From positions 89,613-153,612 of the forward strand of contig NZ_JAVRIF010000010.1 in NCBI RefSeq assembly GCF_031846185.1: a DNA stretch of 64,000 bases. Reading direction: 5' to 3'. The translations under genes and the position numbers were made by a program. The stretch comes from Thalassotalea_H castellviae. Lineage in GTDB: Bacteria; Pseudomonadota; Gammaproteobacteria; Enterobacterales; Alteromonadaceae. The notes beneath the pieces are model-generated. The model was not told where the DNA came from. It saw only the letters and a program-made list of their open reading frames with translations, and did not search any database. This document shows positions 37,100-46,536 of this stretch, in pieces (position 1 is the stretch's first letter; every line of letters begins with the position of its first letter).

Positions 37100-37981
37100 T
37101 TACTTTCTTCTTCCTGACAGTCTCACCCATTCTTCTTGAACCGCAACAGGATCCATTTCACACCATTGACCATAAATTTGTTGTAATTCTTGAGCCTGTT
37201 CTTCTAAAACACCTGAAAGTGCCAACAGTCCTTTATCACCTACAAATTCAATAATTGTTGGGGCTAATTCGCGCAACGGCCCTGCTAAAATATTGGCGAC
37301 AACAACATCTGCTTTAAAATGAGGCTGATCTTCAGGCAAATATAATTCCAGTCTATCTTCAACGTTATTTCGCTTAGCATTTTCTCGACTGGCTTGCAGC
37401 GCTTGTGGGTCAATATCAATGCCAACCACTTTTTTAGCGCCAAGTTTCAATGCCGCTAAGGATAAAATGCCTGAACCACAACCAAAATCGACGACGGTTT
37501 TATCCGTAAGATCCAGTCCATCTAACCATGTTAAACATAAGGCGGTGGTTGGATGCGTACCCGTTCCAAAAGCTAAACCAGGATCTAACATCACATTAAT
37601 GGCATCAGGCTCAGGCACATCACGCCAGCTAGGACAAATCCATAAGCGTTGACCAAATTTCATCGGATGAAAATTATCCATCCATTCACGTTCCCAGTCT
37701 TTATCTTCTAACTGTTCAAGTTTATAACGCATGGCTTGTTTGTCAGGATGAATGCTTTGTAGGTAAGCAATGGCTTTATCCATGTCACTACTGGCATCAT
37801 ATAACCCCATTACCACTGTATTTGACCAATAAACGACTTCGTCGCCAGGTAACGGTTCATAAATAGGGGTGTCTTTGGCATCAATAAAAGTGACTGCTTG
37901 AGCACCACATGCCATTAACCAATCACTATATTTCTCAGCGGTTTCTTCATCTGCACTTAATCGAAGCTGTATCCAAGGCAT
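37100..37981 (-). CDS. prmA: Ribosomal protein L11 methyltransferase
   Basis: Cytosolic SAM-dependent enzyme that trimethylates L11. 293 residues: N-terminal ferredoxin-like L11-recognition domain (MPWIQLRLSADEETAEKYSDWL) and a Rossmann domain with VMLDPGLAFGTGTHPTTALCL, motif I TVVDFGCGSGILSLAALKLGA, and ADVVVANILAGPLRELAP. It lies upstream of dusB-fis as in most relatives, but the block points away from accC here. Confidence 0.96.
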   Translation of the reverse strand: MPWIQLRLSADEETAEKYSDWLMACGAQAVTFIDAKDTPIYEPLPGDEVVYWSNTVVMGLYDASSDMDKAIAYLQSIHPDKQAMRYKLEQLEDKDWEREWMDNFHPMKFGQRLWICPSWRDVPEPDAINVMLDPGLAFGTGTHPTTALCLTWLDGLDLTDKTVVDFGCGSGILSLAALKLGAKKVVGIDIDPQALQASRENAKRNNVEDRLELYLPEDQPHFKADVVVANILAGPLRELAPTIIEFVGDKGLLALSGVLEEQAQELQQIYGQWCEMDPVAVQEEWVRLSGRRK

Positions 37982-38106
37982 TTTTTTACTCTACTCATTA
38001 ATATTAGCGACAGTTTATCACTTATCGTTATAAAAATTGATTGCTATTTGGCTTATCGCGAGACAATATAAAAGGATTAAATAATGGAGTGAAGGAAAAC
38101 AATATT

Positions 38107-38877
38107 GTGTTATTACGTATATTAACAATTATTGTATTGTTAACTATTACTTCCTCTGCTTTCGGCATTTACGCCAATCAAAGAGTTCAGTTTGTTACTG
38201 AAGATCTCCCGCCACTTCAAATTGATGGCGGAAAGCAACCGCCAACGGGCGCGCTAATTGAGCTTGTAAAGTTAATCATTGCAGATTCAGGTATCGATGC
38301 AAAAATCTCTATTTATCCTTGGGCTAGAAGTTATGAACAGGCGACTAAAAAACCCAATACCTTTATTTTTTCCATGCTTAGAAGTGATGAACGGGAAGAA
38401 AAGTTCATCTGGATCGGAAAATTATTTACCATAAAATCGTATTTCGCTGCGTTAAAGGCCAATTCAAATATTCAAGTCAGCAGTATAGAACAAGCCAAAC
38501 AATATGTTGTTGGAGCAATTAGACACGATTTAGCAGAAAATTACCTTTTAAATAAAGGCTTTACTCATAAAAAAAACCTTTATGTCAGTAATAAATATCC
38601 GGCCCTTTGGAGCCAGCTTTATACTGGTAAAACAGATTTAGTATTTACCAACAGTATTATCTGGCGACATGAAATACTGGGAGCCTCTTTTGACCCTGCT
38701 AAAGTGGCACTCGTGTACGAAATTAATGACTTCGCTTCAGATCTTTATTTAGCCGCTCATTTAGCTACCGACAAAACAGTTATTAATAAAGTAAAAGCCA
38801 GTTTTGATGCGATAAAAGCTGATGGTCGTTATCATCAAATAATGACAAAATGGCAGTTAAATTCTCCACAATCATGA
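38107..38877 (+). CDS. Exported solute-binding protein of the SBP_bac_3 family
   Basis: About 256 residues. An N-terminal hydrophobic stretch (LLRILTIIVLLTITSSAFGIYA) is a signal peptide, followed by the family-3 substrate-binding fold: VQFVTEDLPPLQID, GALIELVKLIIADSGIDAKISIYPWARSYEQA, and a C-terminal LYLAAHLATDKTVINKVKASFDAIKADGRYHQIMTKW. No permease or ATPase genes adjoin, so it is an orphan; such orphans may be sensors or scavenging proteins. I chose the GTG at 38107 because AAGGA lies 10 bases before it; a TTG at 38041 would give a longer, less signal-like N-terminus. Confidence 0.75.
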   Translation: MLLRILTIIVLLTITSSAFGIYANQRVQFVTEDLPPLQIDGGKQPPTGALIELVKLIIADSGIDAKISIYPWARSYEQATKKPNTFIFSMLRSDEREEKFIWIGKLFTIKSYFAALKANSNIQVSSIEQAKQYVVGAIRHDLAENYLLNKGFTHKKNLYVSNKYPALWSQLYTGKTDLVFTNSIIWRHEILGASFDPAKVALVYEINDFASDLYLAAHLATDKTVINKVKASFDAIKADGRYHQIMTKWQLNSPQS

Positions 38878-38939
38878 TGAGGCTTTAATTAAGCTATTTT
38901 CGACCCAAACTTAAACTAATTAAAAGTTCACCCCATAGT

Positions 38940-39905
38940 ATGAATTATTTTCCTGTATTTTTAACGTCAGATAAAATCGAAGCAATTATCATTGGTGGAG
39001 GAGATGTCGCTGCACGTAAAATAGAATTACTGTTAAAGACTACTTCAAATATCACCATTATGAGTGAACAACTTAGCCCAAGTGTTGACCGTTTAATTAA
39101 GACAAATGATCTGCAATGGCTAAACCACAACTATCAACAAGGTTTGCTATCTCGCTTTAATTTAGTGATTGCCGCAACGGATAATACCTCAATTAATCAA
39201 GCGATATCTCAAGAAGCCAGTAACCTTAAAATACTTGTCAATGTAGTTGATCAGCCAGAGCTTTGTAGTTATATAACGCCAGCGATTATTGATCGTTCGC
39301 CAATCATCATTGCCATGTCGAGCTCAGGAAGTGCGCCAATTTTATTAAGAATGCTACGCGAACAAATAGAAAAAACATTACCGGCTGGCTACGGCAAACT
39401 TGCTGATTTTTCCTTGAAATTCAGAGACCACGTAAAAGCGAGAATCAAAGGTATACGAAATCGTCGTTCGTTTTGGGAAGTGACATTACGTGGTGCAATT
39501 GGCAATGCCATATTACAAGGTAACGAACAGCAAGCAGAGCAACAGCTTATTCTAAGTTTGAATGAAGAAGTACCACCGCCACAGGGGGAAATAACCTTTA
39601 TTCATACCTTAGATGGTGATCCTGATAAACTTACTTTAGCGGCTCATCGAGAAATGCAATTTGCGGATGCCGTTTTTTATGATGAAAAAGTCAATGTCGA
39701 TTTAATTGAATACATTCGACGGGATGCCGACAAATTTCCACAAAGTGTTCCTTCGACCATGCTGATAAATTATCAACATGCGATAGAGCTTGCGGAGTCA
39801 GGCAATAAAGTTATCTATCTTTTAGCAGAACATCATGTCTTACCCCATAATTCTGCCCTAGCGTTAAGTAAAATCAGTACAAAAGAATTAGTCAGTGGCA
39901 TATAA
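38940..39905 (+). CDS. Siroheme-synthase-like protein: precorrin-2 dehydrogenase/ferrochelatase with vestigial SUMT domain
   Basis: A 321-residue protein related to CysG. Residues 1-210 carry the NAD-dependent dehydrogenase/ferrochelatase module: MNYFPVFLTSDKIEAIIIGGGDVAARKIELL and later SPIIIAMSSSGSAPILLRMLREQIE. From about 215 the sequence resembles the start of the uroporphyrinogen methyltransferase domain, but the SAM motif VGAGPGDPxLLT is altered to HTLDGDPDKLT and the domain stops after about 105 residues instead of about 250. It should make siroheme from precorrin-2 but not methylate uroporphyrinogen; a separate CobA would be needed. Confidence 0.8.
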   Translation: MNYFPVFLTSDKIEAIIIGGGDVAARKIELLLKTTSNITIMSEQLSPSVDRLIKTNDLQWLNHNYQQGLLSRFNLVIAATDNTSINQAISQEASNLKILVNVVDQPELCSYITPAIIDRSPIIIAMSSSGSAPILLRMLREQIEKTLPAGYGKLADFSLKFRDHVKARIKGIRNRRSFWEVTLRGAIGNAILQGNEQQAEQQLILSLNEEVPPPQGEITFIHTLDGDPDKLTLAAHREMQFADAVFYDEKVNVDLIEYIRRDADKFPQSVPSTMLINYQHAIELAESGNKVIYLLAEHHVLPHNSALALSKISTKELVSGI

Positions 39906-39921
39906 ATAACCCGCTGAAACC

Positions 39922-39958
39922 AAAAGACCATCGCAAAGATAATTCGATGGTCTTTTTT
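39922..39958. terminator. Bidirectional terminator between siroheme gene and TPR lipoprotein gene
   Basis: AAAAGACCATCG / CGATGGTCTTTT stem with an 11-base loop and T run, between convergent genes. Confidence 0.85.
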
Positions 39959-40001
39959 GCTGGTTTCAAATTAACAACTCATTTCGCAAAGCGGACCTTT
40001 G

Positions 40002-42749
40002 TTAATCAAGCTGATAGTTTTTCTTTAGCTCTGCCACTCGTTTCATTGAGTTTGGCTCTTTAAAGGTTTTTTGGTTTATTTTTCTTTGCGCAAGCACTTT
40101 ATTATTACTTAACAATAACGCTTCAACATAATTTAAATAAATTTCTTCATTATCCCCATTTTCGGAAACGGCTTTCGTTAAATATTTCACCGCAGGCTCA
40201 TATTCTTTTTTCGCTAAATGAATACGGCCAACCGTGTCTAACACATCAGCCATATTAGACTTTAATGCGAGTGCTTTTTCCGCGTGTTGTTGCGCTTTGT
40301 CTAACTGATTAGCTTCTAAATAAAAATAAGCTAAATTATTCAAAGCAATAAAATTATCATCGGTGATCGAGAGCACCCGTTCATAACTTTTGATAGCCGC
40401 GGCAGTATCTTTAGCAATTTGTAATTGTGCTAAATGCATTAAACTTGCAACATCATTGGTATTGTTTTCAACATGTTGTTGTAAAAAGTTATACCCTTGC
40501 TCTTTTTGTCCTGAATTAACTAAACAAAAATAAACTAAATTAACATTGCGAGGAGTTGGTTGAGCTTTATAGGCTGCGTTTAAGTTCTCCAATGCTTGAC
40601 TATATTGCTTTTGATTTAGTTGTAATTGCCCAAGCAACCCTTTGGTAAATGGTAGTGCTTTCGCTGGTTCCGGAATTAACGCTAATTGGGCATTTGCTGA
40701 AGTAAAATCTCCCGAAATTAGCAAGAAATGTATATTGAGTAAGGCTATTTCAGTATCATTTGGAAAATTTTCAACATATTGAGTACTCAAACTTAACGCT
40801 TGTTCATATTTACGTTGGTTATCTAACAATAATAAATTACTCAAAATCGCATCACGATCAGAAGGCGCTTTTTCTAGCCAAGCTTGATAGTGATTTTGAA
40901 CTTTTTTAAAGTCTTTCAACTTAAAGTAGGCTTGACCTAACGTTTGCCAATATATTTTAGGCGCATTTTTTTCATCAAAATCACGTAATAAATCAACGGT
41001 CTTTTCAGCCATATTTTCTTGTAAATACACTTTCGCGAGCAACAATTGCACAGCTTTATTCTCAGGAAATTCACGGTTTTGTTGCTCAATAATATTGACC
41101 GCTTTACTAGAATCGCCTTGATCAGATTCATACTGATACAGCTTCACTAAAGCAGAAACATTTGACGGCTCTGACGCCAAAACAGTATCTAGTTCACGTT
41201 TCGCCGTTGAAAAGTCTTTTTCTCGGGCAGCTAAATCAACCAAAGCGAGCCTGGCACCAGCATGTTTTGGGTTGAATGATAATATTTGCTGATATTCAGC
41301 TTTAGCAAGATCAAACTTTTCTTGTTTAAAATAAACACTCGCCGCTAATAAATACGCTTGCTCATCTTGTTTATCGGCAGATTTCCAGCGTTTAGCCAAT
41401 GTCATTGCTTTATCAAACTGTTGAGTAGTTAAATAGGCGGTTGCTAAAGTATTACGAGTGATTTCTTGGTCTGGTTTTTTATCTAAAGCAGTTTCTAAAT
41501 TCGTGATCCCTTCCACATCATTTAATGAAAGCTTCAATAACCCTAAACGAGTCAGGTCTTCAGCTGTTTCTGCCCCTAACTCAGTTGATTTGCTCAGAAT
41601 ATTTCTCGCTTGTTTCACTTCACCACTATTTACCAGTGCAAGACCAACACTCGAGACTAACGAGTTATCTTTCTCTGATAACTCTTCTAGAGAGTTAACG
41701 GTTTCGCCTGCTTCTTTAGTAAAGCCTAAGTGCAATTGACTGACGGCTAATAACCTTAATGCTTCATGATTAGGGGGTAATTCTTCAGCAATAATTGATA
41801 AATGTTGATGAGTGATTTCATAATTTTTTAAACGATAGGCACTATAGGCTGCTAATAACCTTAAAGCGGGGTCCGATGGCATTTTGCTAATTGCTTTTTC
41901 TGTATGAAATAATGCTTTTTCATTATCCTTTTCGTTAAATCTTGCGATACCTTTTAATTGATTTAACAAACCGTTATCTTCATTAATTGCTAGCAATTTA
42001 TCTATTATTGGTTCCGCTTCTTTCGTACGATTCAATTCCACTAACAAGCGAGCATTAATAAACGCTATTTCTAAATCATTAGGGTAATACGTTAAATAAG
42101 AGCCATATGTGTCAGCAGCTAATGATTGTTCACCATTTTTCAACGCAATTAATGCCAGTAACTTCAGGGCATCAGCTTGCTTTGGTTCATTCTCGATAAT
42201 AGTTTCTAATTGCATTTTTGCAGCATCAATTTTCTCATCAATCAATAATGAGTAAACTAAGGCTAACGTTTTAAAAACCGAGTCTGTATCAGTTTTTTGC
42301 ACTTCATCAATAAGCGCTTGAGCTTTCTCTGATTGGTCTAAGCGAAACATCGCCTGGATTTTATAAAAAGCAATCTCTGCTTGCTCCTCTGGTGTCAGAC
42401 CATTTTCTTGATGTGAAAGTCCAATTAAAGCGACATCAGAACGTGTTTTTTGGTAAGCTTGCGACAATAAGGGAAGTACTTCGTTTACAGGATAGTTTAA
42501 TTCCAACGCTTTATTTAATTCTTTTTCCGCGCTTTGATAATCTAGATTTTTTAGATGCATCTTACCCAGTAAAAATCTTGCTTCTGCTAATGTTGGTGAA
42601 GCTTTAACGGCATTTTTTAGCTCAATAACCGCTGCTTTATAATCTTCAGATGCGATACTCTTTTTCGCCGCAACCATGTGATCTTCACTTGATTGTTTGC
42701 TACAGGAAAATAGCAAGCCAACAATTATTATATAAATTAAATGTTTCAT
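40002..42749 (-). CDS. TPR-repeat lipoprotein, PrsT-like
   Basis: A 915-residue outer-membrane or periplasmic lipoprotein: the signal peptide MKHLIYIIIVGLLFSC ends in a lipobox cysteine at about residue 16. The remainder is a long array of tetratricopeptide repeats (for example SEDYKAAVIELKNAVKASPTLAEARFLLGKMHL and later YLTKAVSENGDNEEIYLNYVEALLL). The arrangement matches TIGR02917, the PEP-CTERM/exosortase-associated PrsT family. No exosortase or PEP-CTERM substrate is present here. It diverges from an OmpR-type two-component pair across 169 bases, which may regulate it. Confidence 0.82.
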   Translation of the reverse strand: MKHLIYIIIVGLLFSCSKQSSEDHMVAAKKSIASEDYKAAVIELKNAVKASPTLAEARFLLGKMHLKNLDYQSAEKELNKALELNYPVNEVLPLLSQAYQKTRSDVALIGLSHQENGLTPEEQAEIAFYKIQAMFRLDQSEKAQALIDEVQKTDTDSVFKTLALVYSLLIDEKIDAAKMQLETIIENEPKQADALKLLALIALKNGEQSLAADTYGSYLTYYPNDLEIAFINARLLVELNRTKEAEPIIDKLLAINEDNGLLNQLKGIARFNEKDNEKALFHTEKAISKMPSDPALRLLAAYSAYRLKNYEITHQHLSIIAEELPPNHEALRLLAVSQLHLGFTKEAGETVNSLEELSEKDNSLVSSVGLALVNSGEVKQARNILSKSTELGAETAEDLTRLGLLKLSLNDVEGITNLETALDKKPDQEITRNTLATAYLTTQQFDKAMTLAKRWKSADKQDEQAYLLAASVYFKQEKFDLAKAEYQQILSFNPKHAGARLALVDLAAREKDFSTAKRELDTVLASEPSNVSALVKLYQYESDQGDSSKAVNIIEQQNREFPENKAVQLLLAKVYLQENMAEKTVDLLRDFDEKNAPKIYWQTLGQAYFKLKDFKKVQNHYQAWLEKAPSDRDAILSNLLLLDNQRKYEQALSLSTQYVENFPNDTEIALLNIHFLLISGDFTSANAQLALIPEPAKALPFTKGLLGQLQLNQKQYSQALENLNAAYKAQPTPRNVNLVYFCLVNSGQKEQGYNFLQQHVENNTNDVASLMHLAQLQIAKDTAAAIKSYERVLSITDDNFIALNNLAYFYLEANQLDKAQQHAEKALALKSNMADVLDTVGRIHLAKKEYEPAVKYLTKAVSENGDNEEIYLNYVEALLLSNNKVLAQRKINQKTFKEPNSMKRVAELKKNYQLD

Positions 42750-42918
42750 AAGTTCCTTTTTTCATCGCTAAATTTAAATAAGCAAATCGTAATTTAAACA
42801 TAAGTGCTTTCAACTTTACCATAATTATGGATACATGTAATACTCTGTAAATCTTCACCTTATCTTCACTTTAACTAAGATAAAATTAATTCATTACCTT
42901 GATAAGACGCGTACACAT

Positions 42919-43590
42919 TTGAAAATACTTTTAATCGAAGATAACAATACTATCGCCAAACAGCTCGTTGAGTTTTTAGCACTTCAACACTGGGTAGTTG
43001 ATCACGCGCATAAAGGTAAATTAGGCGAAAAACTGGCCCTTGAAGATATTTATGATGTGATCATATTAGATTTAAATTTACCTGATATTGACGGCTTAAC
43101 TCTCTGTGAACGCATTAAGAATCAGGCAACTATAACGCCACCGATTTTGATGTTAACGGCGCGAGATACTTTTGAGGATAAATCGTTAGGATTTCATAAA
43201 GGCGCCGATGACTACTTAACTAAACCTGTTGATTTACGAGAGTTAGCATTACGTTGCCAAGCGTTATCAAGACGTAATATGTTACACAAACCAAAACAAT
43301 TACAACTAGGCGAGCTTTTTATTGATTTAACCAGGCAAACAGCGACCCGGAATCATCAAGAGCTAGCACTTACTTCAACCAGTTTTACAATATTATCAGT
43401 GCTAGCTCAACAGCACCCAACCCCTGTGTCTCGAAGCGAGTTAATGCATAAAATATGGGGCGATAACCCACCCAATACTGACGCATTAAAATCGCATATT
43501 TACAGTTTACGTTCCCTCTTAGATAAGCCCTTTGATAAACCTTTACTGAAAACAATATTAAATATTGGGTTTAAGTTGGACATCACATGA
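42919..43590 (+). CDS. OmpR/PhoB-family response regulator
   Basis: A 223-residue DNA-binding response regulator. Receiver: MKILLIEDNNTIAKQLVEFL, phospho-Asp in VIILDLNLPDIDGLTL (about residue 51), Lys in GADDYLTKPVD. The C-terminal winged helix (about residues 130-223) has SRSELMHKIWGD...LKSHIYSLRSLLDKPF. The start is TTG, unusual, but it exactly gives the family N-terminus and no in-frame ATG is nearby. It overlaps the kinase gene by 4 bases. Confidence 0.9.
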   Translation: MKILLIEDNNTIAKQLVEFLALQHWVVDHAHKGKLGEKLALEDIYDVIILDLNLPDIDGLTLCERIKNQATITPPILMLTARDTFEDKSLGFHKGADDYLTKPVDLRELALRCQALSRRNMLHKPKQLQLGELFIDLTRQTATRNHQELALTSTSFTILSVLAQQHPTPVSRSELMHKIWGDNPPNTDALKSHIYSLRSLLDKPFDKPLLKTILNIGFKLDIT

Positions 43591-44825
43591 TGACAAGTAT
43601 TAAACATCGGGTATTTTTTTATTTTGGCAGCTTTACGGTTTTGTTAAGTTTAATATTCTTTGGCTTACTTATTTTAATGGCTTACATGGTGGAAGATGAA
43701 CTGATCGATAAGTTACTGCACACCGAAGCAGAAAATATTCGCCAACATTATCAAGCAAATTCAACCATTATTTCACCGAGTTATCAGTTTATGCGACTTT
43801 ACTCGAACAACAATCAATTACCCGAAACAGTACAAGCTAGGTTAAAAATATCACCGAAAGCCACTGAAATATTTACGGCCACTGACAATCATTTCCATTT
43901 AACTTACATTTCACTCAATCAAGACACACCACATATTTTACTTGCCAATGTAACCCCGTTATTAGTAGTCACCAATATGTCAAAAAACTTGAGTGTCGTT
44001 TTTACCGGGGTATTTTGTTTATTCTTATTATTAGCCATGTTTTTTGCTTATAAAATCAGTAAACAAACCGTCAAACCTGTGATTGATTTAGCTCATCAAC
44101 TAAAACTGCAGCAACAAGAAACAGAAACCTATCAATTTCCACACTACCCGTTTGAAATAGGCTATTTATCAAAAACACTTGAAGAGAATTTGAACAAGCT
44201 GCAACAAGCACTCAATCGAGAAAAACATTTTACCCGTGATGTCAGTCACGAGTTAAGAACACCTTTAACGGTATTAAAAAATGCCATCGCTTTAGCCGAA
44301 CAAAGACCATTATCACAACAAGATATTAATCATATAAAAAAAGCAAATCAGGATATTGAAAACACGATTAATGTATTATTCATGTTAGCAAGAACCTCAT
44401 CAATGAACATGGAGCGTTGTGAACTGAACAGCATGATTGAACAGGCTATCTTAAATAATTACCAAACGATTGAAGCGCATAAAATGTCAATCAATGTTGC
44501 AATTGATGAGCAGGTATTCATTCAAACAAATCCACATTTATTTAAATTATTAATGAATAATCTGATAAATAATGCGATTGAACATAGCAGTGAAAAACTA
44601 TTGAATATCGAATTTAAAAACAATGAATTAACCTTCAGTAACGCGTTATTGTCAAATGTAAATGAACCTGAATCTTTATTTAAATCCGGCGTAAAAAATG
44701 AAAATAGCGAAGGCATTGGTCAAGGGCTTTTTCTTATTTATCGCATCGTAGAAGTTTTTAACTGGTCGGTGAATATTCAATCACAGCCCCAGTGCTTTTA
44801 TATTTCTATTAAACTCAAAAATTAA
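43587..44825 (+). CDS. Sensor histidine kinase, partner of the preceding regulator
   Basis: A 412-residue inner-membrane kinase. Two transmembrane helices (about 10-33 and 132-155) bracket a periplasmic sensor of about 100 residues. After a HAMP-like linker comes the H-box FTRDVSHELRTPLTVLKN (phospho-His near residue 220), then the N-box LLMNNLINNAIEHS and a degraded G-box ENSEGIGQGLFLIYRIV. Overlaps the regulator by 4 bases (ATGA). Signal unknown; the divergent TPR lipoprotein gene is a natural target candidate. Confidence 0.88.
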   Translation: MMTSIKHRVFFYFGSFTVLLSLIFFGLLILMAYMVEDELIDKLLHTEAENIRQHYQANSTIISPSYQFMRLYSNNNQLPETVQARLKISPKATEIFTATDNHFHLTYISLNQDTPHILLANVTPLLVVTNMSKNLSVVFTGVFCLFLLLAMFFAYKISKQTVKPVIDLAHQLKLQQQETETYQFPHYPFEIGYLSKTLEENLNKLQQALNREKHFTRDVSHELRTPLTVLKNAIALAEQRPLSQQDINHIKKANQDIENTINVLFMLARTSSMNMERCELNSMIEQAILNNYQTIEAHKMSINVAIDEQVFIQTNPHLFKLLMNNLINNAIEHSSEKLLNIEFKNNELTFSNALLSNVNEPESLFKSGVKNENSEGIGQGLFLIYRIVEVFNWSVNIQSQPQCFYISIKLKN

Positions 44826-44883
44826 CGGTATCTTTACTTCATCTTCACCTGCATTTTATTAATCTGAGAAAAATTCATTTTTA

Positions 44884-45972
44884 ATGGTGTGTAGCAATGT
44901 TGAAAAAGCGTTAATATCTTTAGTTGTTTTTATACTTTTCATCGTCGGTAGTAGTATTTGGTTCTTCAATTTATTACCTCAAACTCCTGATGCAGCTCAA
45001 TTGAAACAAAGTGTCGCCAACGACATTCCTTACTTACAAAAGCGCTTACCGCAAGTACGTGGAAAAATTCTCGCGGTAGTCACCAGTACCGATACCATGG
45101 GAAATTCAGGGAAAAAAACAGGATATGAGCTGACCGAACTCTCCCGTGCTTACTGGATGTTTACTGTCAATGGTTTTGAGGTAGACATTGCTAGTGTAAA
45201 AGGCGGAGAGCCACCGGTCGTTATTGATAATGATGATATGAAAGCAATAGATTATGCATTTTTAAATGATAGTATCGCCCAACACAAAGTTAAACATTCA
45301 AAGAGTGTTGATGAAATTGACCCAGATGATTACCTTGCGGTTTATTTTGTTGGTGGTAAAGGCGCAATGTTTGACTTTCCTGACAACCCAGCGATTCAAA
45401 ACATTGTTAAACAACTTTATCAAAACAATAAAGTGGTTGCCGCTATTTGTCATGGGCCAGCAGCTTTCGCTAACGTTCAACTTGATTCTGGTGAATATTT
45501 AGTCGCCAATAAGACAATTACCAGCTTTACCAATGATGAAGAGTTATTCTTGATCCCTAATGCTGATGAAGTATTCCCGTTTCTTTTAGAAGATAAATTA
45601 ATTGCTCGAGGTGCAAAGTTTGATGGCGGTTTTACTTATTTAAATCAAACACATCAAGATAATAATTTGATCACAGGCCAGAACCCTTGGTCGATTTGGA
45701 GTACCGCAGAAAATATTATTCAAGCGTTAGGTTATACGCCTTTGCCGCGACAAAAATCTCCTGAAGAATTTGGTGTAGAATTATTAGAAATATATGCGCA
45801 ATATGGCTACGATGCCGCCATTGCGGAAATAGAAAAATCTCCAAAAAAACCATTTGGCAGAATGATTGTCGCCATGCACAGTTTAGTAGCCGCAATGAAG
45901 TTTAACTTTATTGAAGCACTCGAACTCGTTCGTTTAACGAGCGCCTTAAAAGAACAGGCAACCTCGTCATAG
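44884..45972 (+). CDS. DJ-1/PfpI-family protein with N-terminal membrane anchor
   Basis: A 362-residue protein. A hydrophobic helix at about residues 9-27 (LISLVVFILFIVGSSIWFF) anchors it or exports it. The class I glutamine-amidotransferase-like fold follows: GYELTELSRAYWMFTVNGFEVDIAS, YFVGGKGAMFDFPDN, and the nucleophile elbow VVAAICHGPAAF with the conserved Cys. This resembles Hsp31/DJ-1-type glyoxalase or chaperone proteins. A C-terminal extension of about 80 residues is helical. Function beyond the fold is not certain. It converges on regA with a 1-base gap. Confidence 0.8.
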   Translation: MVCSNVEKALISLVVFILFIVGSSIWFFNLLPQTPDAAQLKQSVANDIPYLQKRLPQVRGKILAVVTSTDTMGNSGKKTGYELTELSRAYWMFTVNGFEVDIASVKGGEPPVVIDNDDMKAIDYAFLNDSIAQHKVKHSKSVDEIDPDDYLAVYFVGGKGAMFDFPDNPAIQNIVKQLYQNNKVVAAICHGPAAFANVQLDSGEYLVANKTITSFTNDEELFLIPNADEVFPFLLEDKLIARGAKFDGGFTYLNQTHQDNNLITGQNPWSIWSTAENIIQALGYTPLPRQKSPEEFGVELLEIYAQYGYDAAIAEIEKSPKKPFGRMIVAMHSLVAAMKFNFIEALELVRLTSALKEQATSS

Positions 45973-45973
45973 C

Positions 45974-46513
45974 CTAACTCACTACGGGCTTTCTTTGTAG
46001 TTTTCGCTGTAAGGTTCGTCGATGCATGCCCAATTGACGAGCCGTTTCAGAGACATTCCCGTTATTACTGCTTAAGACTTGGTTAATGTGTTCCCACTCC
46101 AAGCGCTCAGGCGACATTGGTTTATTTTCAATTTTTGAAGAATCAAGGGTATTTGCTTCGCTTGCTCCTTTACCCTTTAATGCTTTTAATAGCATTTTAG
46201 TGTCTACAGGTTTTGCTAAATAATCATCAGCGCCCATTTGTATCGCTTCTACAGCCGTGGCGATGCTAGCAAATCCAGTTAATAAAACGATACGAATATT
46301 AGGCAATAATGCCCGAATTGGCTTAATCAATAATAATCCGTTTTCTTTAGCAAGCTTCATATCTAAAATTAAATATTCTGGACGAAATAAATGACAAACA
46401 TGTAACGCTTCATCTGCTTGATGAGTCATTTGACACTCAAAGCCTTGTTTTGTTAATCGCCTTAATAGCGTTGCAGCAAACGCTTCATCATCTTCTATAA
46501 TTAATAATTTCAT
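45974..46513 (-). CDS. RegA/PrrA/ActR-like response regulator
   Basis: A 179-residue regulator: receiver MKLLIIEDDEAFAATLLRRL, phospho-Asp in EYLILDMKLAKENGLLLI, Lys in MGADDYLAKPVD, and a C-terminal Fis-type helix-turn-helix (WEHINQVLSSNNGNVSETARQLGMHRRTLQRKLQRKP). The GMHRRTLQRKLQRKP recognition helix is nearly diagnostic for RegA-type redox regulators. It lies 23 bases after the RegB-like kinase gene and is cotranscribed with it. Confidence 0.9.
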   Translation of the reverse strand: MKLLIIEDDEAFAATLLRRLTKQGFECQMTHQADEALHVCHLFRPEYLILDMKLAKENGLLLIKPIRALLPNIRIVLLTGFASIATAVEAIQMGADDYLAKPVDTKMLLKALKGKGASEANTLDSSKIENKPMSPERLEWEHINQVLSSNNGNVSETARQLGMHRRTLQRKLQRKPVVS

Positions 46514-46536
46514 TGATTATCTTCATTTTATGACCG

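Noticed and set aside
40002..42749. TPR lipoprotein as evidence of an exosortase/PEP-CTERM system
   Set aside because: No exosortase, PEP-CTERM substrate or polysaccharide genes in the window; the PrsT likeness alone is not enough.
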